22,341 bases of DNA, from the NCBI GenBank assembly GCA_964521425.1, contig CAZFRO010000031.1:1-22341 (forward strand), in the 5' to 3' direction. Positions within the stretch are counted from its first letter, which is position 1. Every line of letters begins with the position of its first letter. Of the stretch, positions 6,861-15,133 are shown in pieces. Position numbers and translations under genes: made by a program. The notes beneath the pieces are model-generated. The model was not told where the DNA came from. It saw only the letters and a program-made list of their open reading frames with translations, and did not search any database. The DNA is from Joyebacterum sp964521425. GTDB taxonomy: Bacteria; Joyebacterota; Joyebacteria; Joyebacterales; Joyebacteraceae.

Positions 6861-9602
6861 ATGAGGGCACGTGCCATCCTACTGATAGTCGCAGTCGCGC
6901 TCGCCGCGGGGTTAGTGCCCGCCCATGCCCAGACCGCCGTCCTCATCTCCGAGATGTGCGATCCGCGTCTCAACTACCTGACCGATCGGTTCATCGAGAT
7001 CTACAACGCGGGCCCCACGGCTGTAGATCTGACCGGCTGGGATCTCGTCGCTGTGGGCAACTCGGGCGACATCTTCACGTGGCCGCTCTCCGGATCGATC
7101 GACCCGGGCGAAGCGCTCGTCTGCGGCGACGCGACGACGGTCATCGCGTTTCCGGTCGACTTCCCGCTTGAAGCATGGTCGAGCAACAGCAGTCTCTGGA
7201 ATGGGAAGGTGGGGGACGGGGCGAAGCTTCTCAACGCGGGCTCCGTCATCGTCGACTACGCTGTCGTGACCGGGACGCACTTCGAGAACGAAGACTACGT
7301 GCGCAACGAAGGCATCGTGCTCCCGAACACATCCTACGATCCTTCCGAGTGGACGGCGACGTCCGTCGACTACCCGACCGACGGGACGCCGGGCACGCAT
7401 GTGACCGCGCCTCCGACTCACGGGCCGACGATCACGAACATCGTCACGGCTCCCGAGGCGCCGCTTCCCGGCGAGGCGGTCGACATCTCCGCCGATGTGA
7501 CGGACACGACGGCCATCACATCCGTCGCGCTCTTCTGGGGAACACATCCGCTCTCCATTACCAACGAGATCGCCATGTCGCTCGGTGCGGGCGACACCTA
7601 CACCACTGACTCTTCGATTCCCGCTCAGTCCGCCGGCGTCACTATCTACTTCAAGGTCCAGGCGACCAACGATCTGCCTGGAACGAGCGTCTCCGACGTC
7701 GAGAGCTACTCGCTGCCGTACACGCTCACGATCGCCGAGATCCAGGGAGGCGGATCCTCGTCACCCTACGACGGGTACGCGGCCATCACTTCCGGCGTCG
7801 TGACCGCACGCTACAGCTCGTACTTCACGCTCCAGGACGGTGCTGGCGCCCGCAGCGGAGTGTGGGCGAGGGGTCTCGCAGCACCCACGGTCGGTGACAC
7901 GGTCACCATCAGGGGAACCATCACCGAGAGCGACGGCGCGAACAGTGGCAACACATTCATCGTGAGTGCTGTCGTCCAGAGTTCTTCTCCGGCCGCAGTG
8001 GTACCTGCTCCCGCATTCATCACGACGCTCGCGCTCTCCTCAGAGGACTACGAGGGCGTGCTCGTGATGGTCGATGACGCCGAGTGTACGAACACCGTGC
8101 TGGGCACAGGTGAGTGGGAGATAAACGACGGCAGCGGCGCCGGGGTTGTCGATGATCTTGGATACGCCTTCACGCCGACGCTGGGGACCGTCTACGACAT
8201 CACCGGTCCGCTTGCCTACCTGGACAGCGGCTTCAAGCTTGAGCCGCGTGACGCGGCCGACATCGTGTGGGCAGGTGACAACGCGGCGCCCGGGCTTCTC
8301 CAGGTCTACGCGACCGACGAGACGAGCATACTTGTGACCTTCACGGAGGACGTCGACGAGACGACAGCCTCGACGGCCACCAACTACACAATCGCCGGTC
8401 TGACAATCAGCAGCGCCGCGCGCGACGCGTCGAACCACGACCAGGTCGTGCTCACCGTGTCTACCATGTCACCCATCAACTACACACTCATCGTCGATGG
8501 TGTCGAGGATCTCTACGGGAACGCGATGGACAACGTGAACTACAGCTTCGACTACGTCGACATCACCATCCCTGCCGGCTACTACGACAGCGCCGAGGGA
8601 CTGCTGGGCGAATCCCTGCAGGCGGCCCTTCACGCGATCATCGACGACCACACGGCCATCGGCTACGCGAACACGTGGGCCGCCTTCTACAGCACCGACG
8701 ACAAACCGAACGGGAAGGTCTGGGACATGTACTCCGACGTCCCGGGCGGAGTGCCGCCGTACGAGTACACGTTCGGCGTCGACCAGGGTGGTGTCGGAGG
8801 TGTGGAGGGCACCGGGTACAACCGCGAGCACTCGTGGCCGAGCAGCTGGTACGGGGGCGAATACTCCCCGATGTACTCCGACCTCTTTATGGTCTACCCG
8901 ACGGACAACTTCGTGAACAATCAGCGCGGGTCCTATCCGTACGGCGAGGTGGACTCGCCGACCTGGACATCCCTGAACGGAAGCAAGAGAGGCAACTGCT
9001 CTTACTCGGGCTACTCCGGGATTGCGTTCGAACCGATCGATGCGTACAAGGGAGATTTCGCGCGGTCGTATTTCTACGTGACCGCACGCTACTACTCGGA
9101 GGACGCCGCGTGGCCCGGTAGTGACATGACCGATGGCGCCGAGCTTCTGCCGTGGGCCGTCAACATGCTGCTCAACTGGCACATCGAGGATCCCGTGAGC
9201 CGCAAGGAACTTGAGCGAAACGGCACCGTCTACACGATGCAGGGGAATCGCAATCCGTTCATCGATAGGCCGGAGTTCGCGGCTTCCATGTATGTGACGA
9301 CAGGTGTGAACGAATTCACGGAGCCGACCTTCAGCCTTTACCAGAATGCGCCGAACCCGTTCAACCCGACGACGACCCTGAGCTTCTCGCTGTCCGTGGG
9401 TGCGGTGGTGGAACTTTCCGTCCACGACTTGAGCGGGAGACGCGTCACGACGCTGGTCTCAGGAAGATTCTCCGCGGGTCATCATGCTGTGGTCTGGGAC
9501 GGCCGGGACGCAAGTGGACGCGAGGCTGGATCCGGTATCTACTTCTACAGCCTCAAGATAGGGGATTCGCACGAGCGCAGGAAGATGGTGCTATTGAAGT
9601 GA
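6861..9602 (+). CDS. Secreted multidomain endonuclease I (lamin tail, nuclease, sorting domain)
   Basis: The ATG at 6861 (an adjacent ATG lies at 6858) follows AGAAGAGG and starts a signal peptide ending PAHAQ; in-frame codons back to 6789 have no ribosome-binding site. The product is 913 residues. Domains in order: lamin-tail domain (about 25-140: VLISEMCDP..., FIEIYNAGPTAVDLTGWDL); an Ig-like linker; an OB-like domain (about 290-450: LTIAEIQG, GVVTARYSSYFTLQDGAG, GDTVTIRGTI); an SbsA-type Ig-like domain (about 475-565); an endonuclease I domain (about 568-810) with catalytic NREHSWP (His657), MYSDLFMVYPTD, NNQRGSYPYGEV and DFARSYFYVTARY; and a sorting domain (about 820-913) ending KMVLLK. 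Endonuclease I enzymes are metal-dependent, non-specific DNases/RNases of the beta-beta-alpha-Me fold. It probably degrades environmental nucleic acid at the cell surface for nutrients or phosphate (inferred). Confidence 0.88.
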   Translation: MRARAILLIVAVALAAGLVPAHAQTAVLISEMCDPRLNYLTDRFIEIYNAGPTAVDLTGWDLVAVGNSGDIFTWPLSGSIDPGEALVCGDATTVIAFPVDFPLEAWSSNSSLWNGKVGDGAKLLNAGSVIVDYAVVTGTHFENEDYVRNEGIVLPNTSYDPSEWTATSVDYPTDGTPGTHVTAPPTHGPTITNIVTAPEAPLPGEAVDISADVTDTTAITSVALFWGTHPLSITNEIAMSLGAGDTYTTDSSIPAQSAGVTIYFKVQATNDLPGTSVSDVESYSLPYTLTIAEIQGGGSSSPYDGYAAITSGVVTARYSSYFTLQDGAGARSGVWARGLAAPTVGDTVTIRGTITESDGANSGNTFIVSAVVQSSSPAAVVPAPAFITTLALSSEDYEGVLVMVDDAECTNTVLGTGEWEINDGSGAGVVDDLGYAFTPTLGTVYDITGPLAYLDSGFKLEPRDAADIVWAGDNAAPGLLQVYATDETSILVTFTEDVDETTASTATNYTIAGLTISSAARDASNHDQVVLTVSTMSPINYTLIVDGVEDLYGNAMDNVNYSFDYVDITIPAGYYDSAEGLLGESLQAALHAIIDDHTAIGYANTWAAFYSTDDKPNGKVWDMYSDVPGGVPPYEYTFGVDQGGVGGVEGTGYNREHSWPSSWYGGEYSPMYSDLFMVYPTDNFVNNQRGSYPYGEVDSPTWTSLNGSKRGNCSYSGYSGIAFEPIDAYKGDFARSYFYVTARYYSEDAAWPGSDMTDGAELLPWAVNMLLNWHIEDPVSRKELERNGTVYTMQGNRNPFIDRPEFAASMYVTTGVNEFTEPTFSLYQNAPNPFNPTTTLSFSLSVGAVVELSVHDLSGRRVTTLVSGRFSAGHHAVVWDGRDASGREAGSGIYFYSLKIGDSHERRKMVLLK

Positions 9603-9607
9603 TATCG

Positions 9608-9633
9608 AGGGCCTGACCGTCGTTTCAGGCCCT
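9608..9633 (+). terminator. Hairpin terminator after the nuclease gene
   Basis: A 9-bp stem AGGGCCTGA / TCAGGCCCT with an 8-nt loop begins 6 nt after the stop codon. No T-run follows, so termination may be weak or the hairpin may protect the mRNA 3' end. Confidence 0.5.
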
Positions 9634-9659
9634 CACAACAGAAAGACCCAAGATTGCGC

Positions 9660-9688
9660 TTGACGTGGCTGGCCCACTAGGCTATGCT
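9660..9688 (+). promoter_or_regulatory. Promoter of the cold-shock gene
   Basis: TTGACG (9660-9665), a 17-bp spacer and TATGCT (9683-9688) make a good sigma-70-type promoter with a start near 9695. The distance to the start codon at 9969 implies a leader of about 275 nt. Confidence 0.6.
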
Positions 9689-9694
9689 GTTCTG

Positions 9695-9968
9695 TAGCAG
9701 AGGCGACCATGTTGGTATGTTGACATACCCTGAGACTCTTAGGAGGGACTTGGCGCAGACGCCGGTTCCTTTTTTGTTTTTCAGGGGCGCCATGAGGTGC
9801 CCGAGAATGTGGAGCGGGAGTTGGCGGTCGGCGATGGTGCCACCTGCAGGGGCAAATGGACCCCGTAATGAAGAAAGTCGGAGTGCCGGATGAAACCCGG
9901 CTCCCGGCAGGACAATCGTCGATGCAGGGATTATCCCTGTCCGGCGAGTTCAAGAGAGGTAGCACACA
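9695..9968 (+). promoter_or_regulatory. Long structured leader of the cold-shock gene
   Basis: No credible gene lies here; a 69-codon open frame at 9684-9893 has no ribosome-binding site and an unremarkable product. The last 70 nt hold competing foldings: CAGGGA (9925-9930) pairs with TCCCTG (9934-9939), while GGACA (9910-9914) can pair with TGTCC (9938-9942), sharing bases. The ribosome-binding site AGAGAGG (9953-9959) follows closely. cspA-family mRNAs are known for long leaders that refold with temperature; that this one does so is inferred. Confidence 0.4.
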
Positions 9969-10184
9969 GTGAGTACGACAGGAACAGTGAAGTGGTTCAA
10001 TGACAGTAAGGGCTTTGGTTTCATCTCATTGGAAGATGGATCAAAGGACGTGTTCGTGCATCACTCCGCGATCCAGGGCGGCGACGAGTTCAAGACGCTG
10101 AACGAAGGCGATCGCGTTGAGTTCGACGTTGTTGCAGGCGAGAAGGGCCCGGCAGCAGAGAACGTCGTGAAGGTCGAAGCCTAG
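9969..10184 (+). CDS. csp: CspA-family cold-shock protein
   Basis: The 71-residue product is a single OB-fold cold-shock domain of normal family length. It starts at GTG with AGAGAGG 9 nt upstream. Both RNA-binding motifs are intact: RNP1 KGFGFI (about residues 14-19) and RNP2 VFVHHS (about 28-33), with the usual TGTVKWFN start and the acidic GPAAENV end. These proteins bind single-stranded RNA/DNA and melt mRNA structure. The gene has its own promoter and leader upstream and a strong terminator downstream, so it is monocistronic. Whether it is cold-induced or constitutive cannot be read from the protein. Confidence 0.96.
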   Translation: MSTTGTVKWFNDSKGFGFISLEDGSKDVFVHHSAIQGGDEFKTLNEGDRVEFDVVAGEKGPAAENVVKVEA

Positions 10185-10215
10185 CTGCGGCTTGTCCGCA
10201 GATCAGCATGAGGCA

Positions 10216-10250
10216 CAGGGCCACCCCATCGGGGTGGCCCTGTTTTTTTT
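10216..10250 (+). terminator. Strong Rho-independent terminator of the cold-shock gene
   Basis: A 12-bp perfect stem CAGGGCCACCCC / GGGGTGGCCCTG with a 3-nt loop is followed directly by eight T residues. It ends the cold-shock transcript about 30 nt after the stop codon. Confidence 0.95.
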
Positions 10251-10353
10251 GTCCAAGCGCTCATGCTCGCGCCCTTGTATGTGCATGTGAATGCGCGCCT
10301 GCCCAGAGTCTCACATCACTGCCGGTTTGGAGCCGCGGCAAGGCCCGGTTCTA

Positions 10354-12408
10354 CTACCTCATCAGTACGAGCTTCTGCGATGCGGAGCCGTGCTCCGTCA
10401 GGAGCCTGCAGAAGTAGACGCCGGACGCTGCGGGTGCGTCATCCAAGTTCCTTCCATCCCACACCGCGCTGTGAACGCCGGCAGCCATAGCCTCATCGAC
10501 GAGCGTCGCGACCAGGCGACCAGACACGTCGTAGACAGCGAGGTTCACGTGGCCGTCCACGGGAATCGAGAACGCGAGTTCGGTATCGGAACTCGTCGGA
10601 TTGACCGGTGCACTGAGCGCGACCGATGTGATGGCATCACCACCCGCCGTGCCGGTTGAAACCTGCGTGACGTACTTGAGGATCCAGTTCCCGGGGTCGA
10701 AGCTGAGCCCCGTTGCCTGCGCGTCGATCTCGAAGAAGAAATCCTGGCTCAGCGCGTCGTTCCACACCGTGACGAGCGTGTCGCCGGCCGTCGTCTGGAT
10801 CTCGATGTCGATCGGCATCGTGAAGAGCCCGGCGTTCGTCTGGACCTGGTCGATATGAAGCATCAGGCCGTGGGGCGGTCCCTGGTCGCTTGCGATCCAG
10901 GAGTACTCGTAGTCGGGGCGGTTCTCACCGTAGACCCACGGCAGGAAGAACCAGTCCATGCCTCCGCCGTATGCGGCCTCGCAGTAAGTCTGGAACTCCG
11001 ATGTGACCGCCGTGTCGTATGCATTCCCGCTTCCATACGCAGCGAGCATTCCCTCAAGGGCATCGATCGGGTAGTGGTAGCGCGTGCCGTTCGCGAGTTC
11101 CAGAACGCGGCGGAGCATGTGAAGGACGAGGGCGCCCTTGTCGTAGACGGTCCGGTTGAAGGTCGAGTCCGGGTTGTAGATCGGGCCATCAAAGTAGCCG
11201 TAGTAGTCATAGCTCTCGATGTAGTCGTCGTAGCCGGTCTCGCCGTCCTGGTTCTCGAACCAGAGCGCCTCCGAGTAGCTGGCAAACCCCTCATTGAGCC
11301 AGATGTCATCCCACGTCTCGCAGGTCACCCAGTCGCCCCACCATTGATGGCCGAGCTCGTGAACCAGGATCCAGTCGTAGTAATGGTCGCCGCGGATGAG
11401 GACCCTGCCATAGCTTGTGCAGGTCTGATGCTCCATCGCTCCGCCCCACGGGAAGATGGCATGACCGTAGCGCTCCTCGATGAACGGATACTCGCCGAAG
11501 ATGGCCGTGAGGGCACCGATGGCCTCCGCCGTGATGTTGAGATCCTCCTGCGCATCCGAGAGGTGCTCAGGGTAGACGTAGTTCTCGATCGGCATCGATC
11601 CGCGCGAGTACGTGTAGTAGTCGACCCAGCTGGAGTAGTTGGAGATGGCCACCGAGATGAGGTAGGTCGTGATGGGGTAGACCTCGAACCACTCGTAGGT
11701 CTTCGTAGTTCCGTTGTCCACGACCGACTGGAGCATCCCGTTTGAGACCGCGACGAGCGCATCGTCGACCGTGAGGGCGATCCGTGCTGAGTCGGCCTTG
11801 TCGGCGGGCGTGTCCTTGCACGGCCACCACTGCCTGGCGCCGCTCGGCTCGGAGAGACTTGAGATGATCGGGTTGCTGCCGCCGTGCGTGGAGAAGTTGA
11901 GCGCATCGTCTATCGGAGCGCCGTGATAGGTGACAGTGATCTCGAACGTTCCTCCGGTGTTCACCGTCGTGTTGAGCGTCACCGTGATAAGATTGCTGTT
12001 GTGTGTGTACGACGCAGGACTTCCATCGTGTGTGACGGCGTCGACAGTCATGTTGTCGCGAAGATCCAGGATGACAGTTGTGAGGCCGTCGACAACGCTT
12101 GTTGCACGCATCATGACGGACCCGTCCACCGTCTCCGGCCCCTCGTCGATCTCGATGTCGATGTCGTAGTAGGTGGCGTCGTAGTCATCCTGGGATGCCC
12201 GCGTCGCGGTCGGCGGAAGAGCCAACGCCTCCTGGAGTCGCTCGAAGGAGGCCTGCTTTGGCTCCCAGAGAATGGCCCTGGGGTCCGGTCCGCCGGCTGC
12301 ACGGTCTTCAAGCCAGGTCGGCCGCGCTGTCGCGACCGCGGTAACTGCGATGAGACAGGCGATGGCCAGGACGGCGATCCGCGCTGCCGATGAGAGAACT
12401 CGCTGCAT
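10354..12408 (-). CDS. Secreted M1-family metallopeptidase with sorting domain
   Basis: The ATG at 12408 is preceded by CCGGAGGAAGACC (a good ribosome-binding site) and starts a signal peptide (residues 1 to about 28, ending ATARP). The product is 684 residues. An N-terminal M1-type beta-domain (about 60-240) precedes the catalytic domain, which shows GGAMEHQT (322-329) and HELGHQWW with zinc ligands H350, H354 and E373 and catalytic E351. The motif VYDKGALVLHML of the family follows. M1 enzymes cleave N-terminal residues from peptides; the usual GAMEN exopeptidase motif reads GAMEH here, so substrate choice may differ. The last 90 residues are the sorting domain (NPTSSDTELAFSIP, VYDVSGRLVATLV, GVYFCRL, ending KLVLMR), so the enzyme should be exported and surface-held, probably for peptide nutrition. 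It is transcribed alone. Confidence 0.9.
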   Translation of the reverse strand: MQRVLSSAARIAVLAIACLIAVTAVATARPTWLEDRAAGGPDPRAILWEPKQASFERLQEALALPPTATRASQDDYDATYYDIDIEIDEGPETVDGSVMMRATSVVDGLTTVILDLRDNMTVDAVTHDGSPASYTHNSNLITVTLNTTVNTGGTFEITVTYHGAPIDDALNFSTHGGSNPIISSLSEPSGARQWWPCKDTPADKADSARIALTVDDALVAVSNGMLQSVVDNGTTKTYEWFEVYPITTYLISVAISNYSSWVDYYTYSRGSMPIENYVYPEHLSDAQEDLNITAEAIGALTAIFGEYPFIEERYGHAIFPWGGAMEHQTCTSYGRVLIRGDHYYDWILVHELGHQWWGDWVTCETWDDIWLNEGFASYSEALWFENQDGETGYDDYIESYDYYGYFDGPIYNPDSTFNRTVYDKGALVLHMLRRVLELANGTRYHYPIDALEGMLAAYGSGNAYDTAVTSEFQTYCEAAYGGGMDWFFLPWVYGENRPDYEYSWIASDQGPPHGLMLHIDQVQTNAGLFTMPIDIEIQTTAGDTLVTVWNDALSQDFFFEIDAQATGLSFDPGNWILKYVTQVSTGTAGGDAITSVALSAPVNPTSSDTELAFSIPVDGHVNLAVYDVSGRLVATLVDEAMAAGVHSAVWDGRNLDDAPAASGVYFCRLLTEHGSASQKLVLMR

Positions 12409-12486
12409 GGTCTTCCTCCGGAGGATTGAGACTGGAGTGTCCACGCCCTGAGCCGGACGCGCAGGCCAGATACATGCCCAAACCCT

Positions 12487-12515
12487 ATCATATCACATTT
12501 GAAGCAGACAGTCAC
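12487..12515 (-). promoter_or_regulatory. Promoter of the M1 peptidase gene
   Basis: On the minus strand, GTGACT (12510-12515), a 17-bp spacer and TATGAT (12487-12492), with TGA just before the -10, form a good promoter about 80 nt before the start codon at 12408. Confidence 0.55.
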
Positions 12516-12558
12516 GAATGGTCGACAGCTGAAGCAGGCGGTCTCGATGGTCGATAGC
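12500..12558. repeat. Two-copy imperfect tandem repeat near the divergent promoters
   Basis: A 30-nt unit beginning TGAAGCAG (12500-12529) is followed at once by a 29-nt copy (12530-12558) differing at a few positions; both contain a GGTCGA(C/T)AGC end. The first copy contains the -35 box of the minus-strand peptidase promoter. It could be a regulator-binding tandem or chance duplication. The rest of the 12409-12774 gap holds two divergent promoters and no gene. Confidence 0.5.
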
Positions 12559-12628
12559 ATGGCGCGCCAATATCCTCGTGCACACGCGGAAGGGAGACAC
12601 GCTCCACGCATCGGACGGGGGTGCATTC

Positions 12629-12657
12629 TTGCCATGGCGCGCAGACTATGGTATAGC
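12629..12657 (+). promoter_or_regulatory. Promoter of the propeller-repeat gene
   Basis: TTGCCA (12629-12634), a 17-bp spacer and TATAGC (12652-12657), with TGG directly before the -10, make a good extended -10 promoter. The leader would be about 110 nt. Confidence 0.6.
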
Positions 12658-12774
12658 ACAAAGAACGATGTAATCACATCAGAAGGGGCATCCTCGAGGT
12701 GCCCCTGCGTACGGAAGCTACGCGCGGCACGGTGCCGGGCACCGAAGCCGCCACCTGCAACGAGGGGAAGAGCT

Positions 12775-15006
12775 ATGCGAATCAAGCTACTGGTTACGGT
12801 CGCGATCGTCACCGCGACGGCCTGTTTGTGGGCACCGCATGCGAACGCTGTGTGGCCGCACGACCCCCTGGAGAACTTGCCCATCTGCGCCGCGCCCTAC
12901 AACCAGTACGACGCGCTGCTCGTCTCGGACGGGGCGGGGGGCGCCATCATCGTATGGCGCGACACCCGCGGAAGCAGCCAGGACGTGTATGCGCAGCACG
13001 TGGACGCCTCGGGCGCGGTCCAGTGGACGGCTGACGGCGTGCCGGTCTGCACGGCCACCGGCACCCAGTGGAACGTGGACATCGTCTCCGATGGCGCCGG
13101 AGGGGTCATAGTGACGTGGGAGGACCAGCGCGGGGTCCGAGACATCTACGCGCAGCGGGTCGACGCCTCGGGCGCCGCCATGTGGACCACGGACGGCGTG
13201 CTCATCTGCGGCGCCAACGCGAGCCAGTACAAGCCCAAGATCACCACCGACGGAGCGGGCGGGGCGATCATCACGTGGCAGGACGCCCGCGTGGGCAACC
13301 AGGATGTGTACGTGCAGTGGATCAACGCCTCGGGTGTCGCTCAGTGGACGGCCGACGGCCTCGTCGTCTGCACGGACGCTGCGGCTCAGTACGATCCCAG
13401 GATCGCCAGCGACGGCTACGGGGGCGCCTTCATCGCGTGGCACGACTACCGAAACGGGAACGACTACGACGTCTATGCCCAGCACATTCACTACTCAGGC
13501 GCCGCCGGCATGGAGGCCGGTGGTGAGGTGATCTGCGCCGCTACGAACTCGCAGACCATGGTCGAGATCATCGGCGACGGCGTTGGAGGGGCTATCATCC
13601 CGTGGTGGGACTCGCGCAGCGGGATAGACAGCGATATCTACGCCCAGCGGATTGACGACAATGGCGACACGCACTGGACCGCGGACGGCGTGGCGGTCTG
13701 CACGGATGCGGCCGGACAGGACAATCACAGAATGGTCTCCGACGGGGCGGTCGGCGTGATCGTCGTCTGGCAGGACGACCGCAGCGGCTTTGATGAGGAC
13801 GACATATACGCCCAGCGTGTGAGCGCGTACGGGAACGTTGAGTGGACGGTCGACGGGGTGGCCGTCTGCTCTGTTCCTGACGCACACGACTCCAATCTCG
13901 TCGCCGACGGTTCGGGCGGCGCGATCATCGCGTGGGAGGACTATCGGTCACAAACGTCGGACCAGGACATCTACGCGCAGAAGATCGAGCGAAGTGGCTA
14001 CCTCGGCTATCCTGCGCCCGGCATTTCGAGTGCGGTCGACCACCCGGATGACCAGGGCGGGGAGATCATCGTCAGCTGGGGTGCGAGCTACCTCGACGAG
14101 TGGCCGCTCTCGGTCGTTGACTACTACAGCGTGTGGAGGCGCTACGGTGGGACGGGCGCGCTTCGCCTGCACACGGATGCCACGAGTGCGATTCTTGGCG
14201 CATGCACGCTGGAAGACCTTGGACTCCGCGGCTGGATCCATGTTGACGACGTGAACGCGATGCAGTTCAGCGAATACGGTTACATCGCACCGAGCTTCGG
14301 TGATTCGACAGAGGCCGGTATCATCTGGACCGATCTGATAGTACTCGCGCACGCCTACGAGGGGAGCGACTACTGGGCTTCGGAGGTGATGTCCGGGTAT
14401 TCGATAGATAATCTAGCGCCAGGCGCCCCGCTCGCTCTGATGGCGGAGGGTGATGATGTCGATGTCGAGCTCGTGTGGTCGCCGAGCGGCTATCGCGATG
14501 AGGATCTCGGCGCATACAACGTGTACCGGAGCGACGCGCAGGGATTCGTCGCCGACGAGACGACATTCGTCGGCGCTGCGACCGACACTGTCTTCACCGA
14601 TGTGGATCCCGGCGCGGCGACCTGGTACTACCTCGTCGCCGGCGAGGACGTTCACGGGAATGAGGGGCTTCCTTCAAACGAGGCATCCGTGACGCTCGGA
14701 ACAGGAGTTGCGGAGCCAGTGGCACCACAACGGTTCGCGCTCTTGGGCAACTTCCCGAACCCGTTCAATCCGACCACGCGGATCACGTTCGACCTCCCGG
14801 AGGCAGCTTCTGTGGAACTTGGGATCTACACTGCGTCCGGGCGCAGAGTCGCTACGCTCATCGATGGTGTTGTCGAGGCCGGTCGGCGTAACGTGACCTG
14901 GGACGGGCAGGATGACAGAGGCATGGGTGTCCCGAGTGGCATCTACTTCGTTCGCGTGACGAGGGAAGGGGAGACCCTGAGCCACAAGATAGTGCTTCTC
15001 AAGTGA
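12775..15006 (+). CDS. Secreted seven-repeat propeller-like protein with FnIII and sorting domains
   Basis: The ATG at 12775 follows GAGGGGAAGAG and begins a signal peptide (MRIKLLVTVAIVTATACLWAPHANA); the open frame reaches to 12499 but that part overlaps the promoter. The product is 743 residues. Residues about 25-412 hold seven tandem repeats of about 53 residues with the pattern VxVC...Q.....SDGAGGAIIxWxDxR....DIYAQRVDASGxxxWTADG, which suggests a seven-bladed beta-propeller. Each repeat carries one Cys at an equivalent place (PICAA, PVCTA, LICGA, VVCTD, VICAA, AVCTD, AVCSV). Two fibronectin type III-like domains follow (about 418-460 onward, QGGEIIVSWGASY, and about 546-640, VELVWSPSGYRDEDLGAYNVYRS). 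The last 90 residues are the sorting domain (NFPNPFNPTTRITFDL, SGRRVATLI, GIYFVRV, ending KIVLLK). Probably a surface binding or adhesion protein; no enzyme motif was seen. Confidence 0.85.
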   Translation: MRIKLLVTVAIVTATACLWAPHANAVWPHDPLENLPICAAPYNQYDALLVSDGAGGAIIVWRDTRGSSQDVYAQHVDASGAVQWTADGVPVCTATGTQWNVDIVSDGAGGVIVTWEDQRGVRDIYAQRVDASGAAMWTTDGVLICGANASQYKPKITTDGAGGAIITWQDARVGNQDVYVQWINASGVAQWTADGLVVCTDAAAQYDPRIASDGYGGAFIAWHDYRNGNDYDVYAQHIHYSGAAGMEAGGEVICAATNSQTMVEIIGDGVGGAIIPWWDSRSGIDSDIYAQRIDDNGDTHWTADGVAVCTDAAGQDNHRMVSDGAVGVIVVWQDDRSGFDEDDIYAQRVSAYGNVEWTVDGVAVCSVPDAHDSNLVADGSGGAIIAWEDYRSQTSDQDIYAQKIERSGYLGYPAPGISSAVDHPDDQGGEIIVSWGASYLDEWPLSVVDYYSVWRRYGGTGALRLHTDATSAILGACTLEDLGLRGWIHVDDVNAMQFSEYGYIAPSFGDSTEAGIIWTDLIVLAHAYEGSDYWASEVMSGYSIDNLAPGAPLALMAEGDDVDVELVWSPSGYRDEDLGAYNVYRSDAQGFVADETTFVGAATDTVFTDVDPGAATWYYLVAGEDVHGNEGLPSNEASVTLGTGVAEPVAPQRFALLGNFPNPFNPTTRITFDLPEAASVELGIYTASGRRVATLIDGVVEAGRRNVTWDGQDDRGMGVPSGIYFVRVTREGETLSHKIVLLK

Positions 15007-15064
15007 TGTGTAGCTGCTGGACTCGACCGTTCCATATGATCCAGCACCGTCACAGAGGTTGTTT

Positions 15065-15109
15065 GAGGCACCCTGCGCCTGAGCGCGTGGGGTGCCTCTC
15101 TCTTTCTTC
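15065..15109 (+). terminator. Rho-independent terminator of the propeller gene
   Basis: A 9-bp perfect stem GAGGCACCC / GGGTGCCTC (15065-15073 with 15090-15098) is followed by the pyrimidine run TCTCTTTCTTCC, about 60 nt after the stop codon. Confidence 0.85.
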
Positions 15110-15133
15110 CCCCCGGTTGCGTGCGTCTGGTGC

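Noticed and set aside
8469..9425. A 318-codon open frame on the minus strand.
   Set aside because: It is antisense to the endonuclease I domain and shows only Arg/Val-rich low-information sequence.
9840..9945. A possible cyclic-di-GMP-type riboswitch in the cold-shock leader (GGGGCAAATGG followed by GAAGAAAG).
   Set aside because: The conserved core order and spacing of that class do not fit, and the GGGACGCAAAGCC-like part is absent.
10855..11745. A 296-codon plus-strand open frame.
   Set aside because: It is antisense to the M1 peptidase gene, with no ribosome-binding site or recognisable domain.
12900..14010. The regular repeats at the DNA level as a possible CRISPR or tandem-repeat array.
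   Set aside because: The periodicity is about 160 bp with diverged sequence and is fully explained by the seven protein repeats in frame.
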